Source: Gemmatimonadaceae bacterium (GTDB lineage: Bacteria > Gemmatimonadota > Gemmatimonadetes > Gemmatimonadales > Gemmatimonadaceae). Taken from it: a stretch of 6,775 nt of DNA. The stretch is from NCBI GenBank assembly GCA_025453855.1, contig JALOPO010000101.1, forward strand, positions 1-6,775. The letters run 5' to 3'. The notes under the pieces are model-generated. The model searched no databases. It had not been told where the DNA came from and worked only from the letters and a program-made list of their open reading frames with translations. The position numbers were made by a program, and so were the translations under genes. This document shows, piece after piece, positions 6,541 through 6,775 of this stretch; the first letter of the stretch is position 1; each line of letters begins with the position of its first letter.

Positions 6541-6775
6541 CGCACTTCAAGTCGCTCGTGCTCGACGTGGACAGCACGCTCGCCGCCATCGAGGGGATCG
6601 ACTGGCTGGCGACGCGGCGCGACGCGAGCGTGGCCGAGTGGGTGGCGCGCGTCACCCGCGAGGCCATGGACGGGCTCATCCCGCTCGACGCGATCTACGA
6701 GCAGCGGCTGCAGGCGATCGCGCCCACGCGCAGCGAGGTGCATGCGCTCGCCGATGCCTACGTCGACGCGCTGGT
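6537..6775 (+). CDS. serB: Phosphoserine phosphatase, HAD superfamily (partial, cut at right edge)
   Basis: The first 79 codons are visible and the frame is open at the window end. The product would hydrolyse O-phosphoserine to serine, the last step of the pathway begun by SerA. The HAD motif I is LVLD10-V-D12-S-T, where D10 is the expected phospho-accepting Asp and D12 the general acid/base. It is followed by E19-G-I-D-W-L-A and by TREAMDGLIPLDAIYEQRL, both typical of SerB cap regions. The GTG start at 6537 overlaps the TGA of the preceding gene (GTGA), and GGGGAA (6525-6530) six bases before it may act as a weak ribosome binding site. The overlap suggests translational coupling with the FAD enzyme. 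Later HAD motifs lie outside the window. Another HAD-IB phosphatase is possible, but the serA context supports SerB. Confidence 0.87.
   Translation, partial: MTHFKSLVLDVDSTLAAIEGIDWLATRRDASVAEWVARVTREAMDGLIPLDAIYEQRLQAIAPTRSEVHALADAYVDAL

Noticed and set aside
1..6775. CRISPR arrays, insertion sequences, phage genes or defence systems
   Set aside because: I saw no regularly spaced repeats, transposase motifs or terminal inverted repeats. The only notable direct repeat is the single 41-bp tandem duplication.

Overview
The window is very GC-rich bacterial DNA with strong G/C preference at third codon positions and densely packed genes. It looks chromosomal and housekeeping in nature. I see no phage, transposon, CRISPR or RNA gene. 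The combination of high GC, weak or absent Shine-Dalgarno sequences before several genes, and the gene content suggests an environmental bacterium, plausibly a member of Gemmatimonadota. That assignment is a guess from style, not a proof.

Layout. Positions 1-2219 hold three minus-strand genes, read right to left: a membrane-anchored TPR protein of the YfgM type (2219-1584), a trans-aconitate 2-methyltransferase-like protein, Tam (1556-789), and a second class I SAM-dependent methyltransferase cut by the left edge (666 to beyond 1). The gaps are 27 and 122 bases, so the first two, and perhaps all three, form one transcription unit. A divergent intergenic stretch (2220-2544) separates them from the plus-strand genes.

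On the plus strand, a secreted NlpC/P60 cysteine peptidase (2545-3255) is followed by a perfect 15-bp terminator-type hairpin (3278-3311). Next comes a tight serine-biosynthesis operon: serA (3492-5111), an FAD-linked 2-hydroxyacid dehydrogenase (5117-6540), and serB (6537 to beyond the right edge). SerA oxidises 3-phosphoglycerate and SerB dephosphorylates phosphoserine. An FAD-linked dehydrogenase placed between them fits the known bacterial arrangement in which D-2-hydroxyglutarate dehydrogenase removes the D-2-hydroxyglutarate made by SerA and so pulls serine synthesis forward. The aminotransferase gene serC is not in the window.

The most striking feature is a perfect 41-bp tandem duplication (6383-6423 and 6424-6464) near the 3' end of the FAD enzyme gene. 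Because 41 is not a multiple of three, it shifts the reading frame, ends the protein early at 6457 and replaces the conserved C-terminus. Removing one copy restores a normal 460-residue protein exactly. It is therefore a very recent mutation, a reversible slippage switch, or an assembly artefact. I found no wholly new biological system here; the operon logic and this duplication are the points that merit attention.
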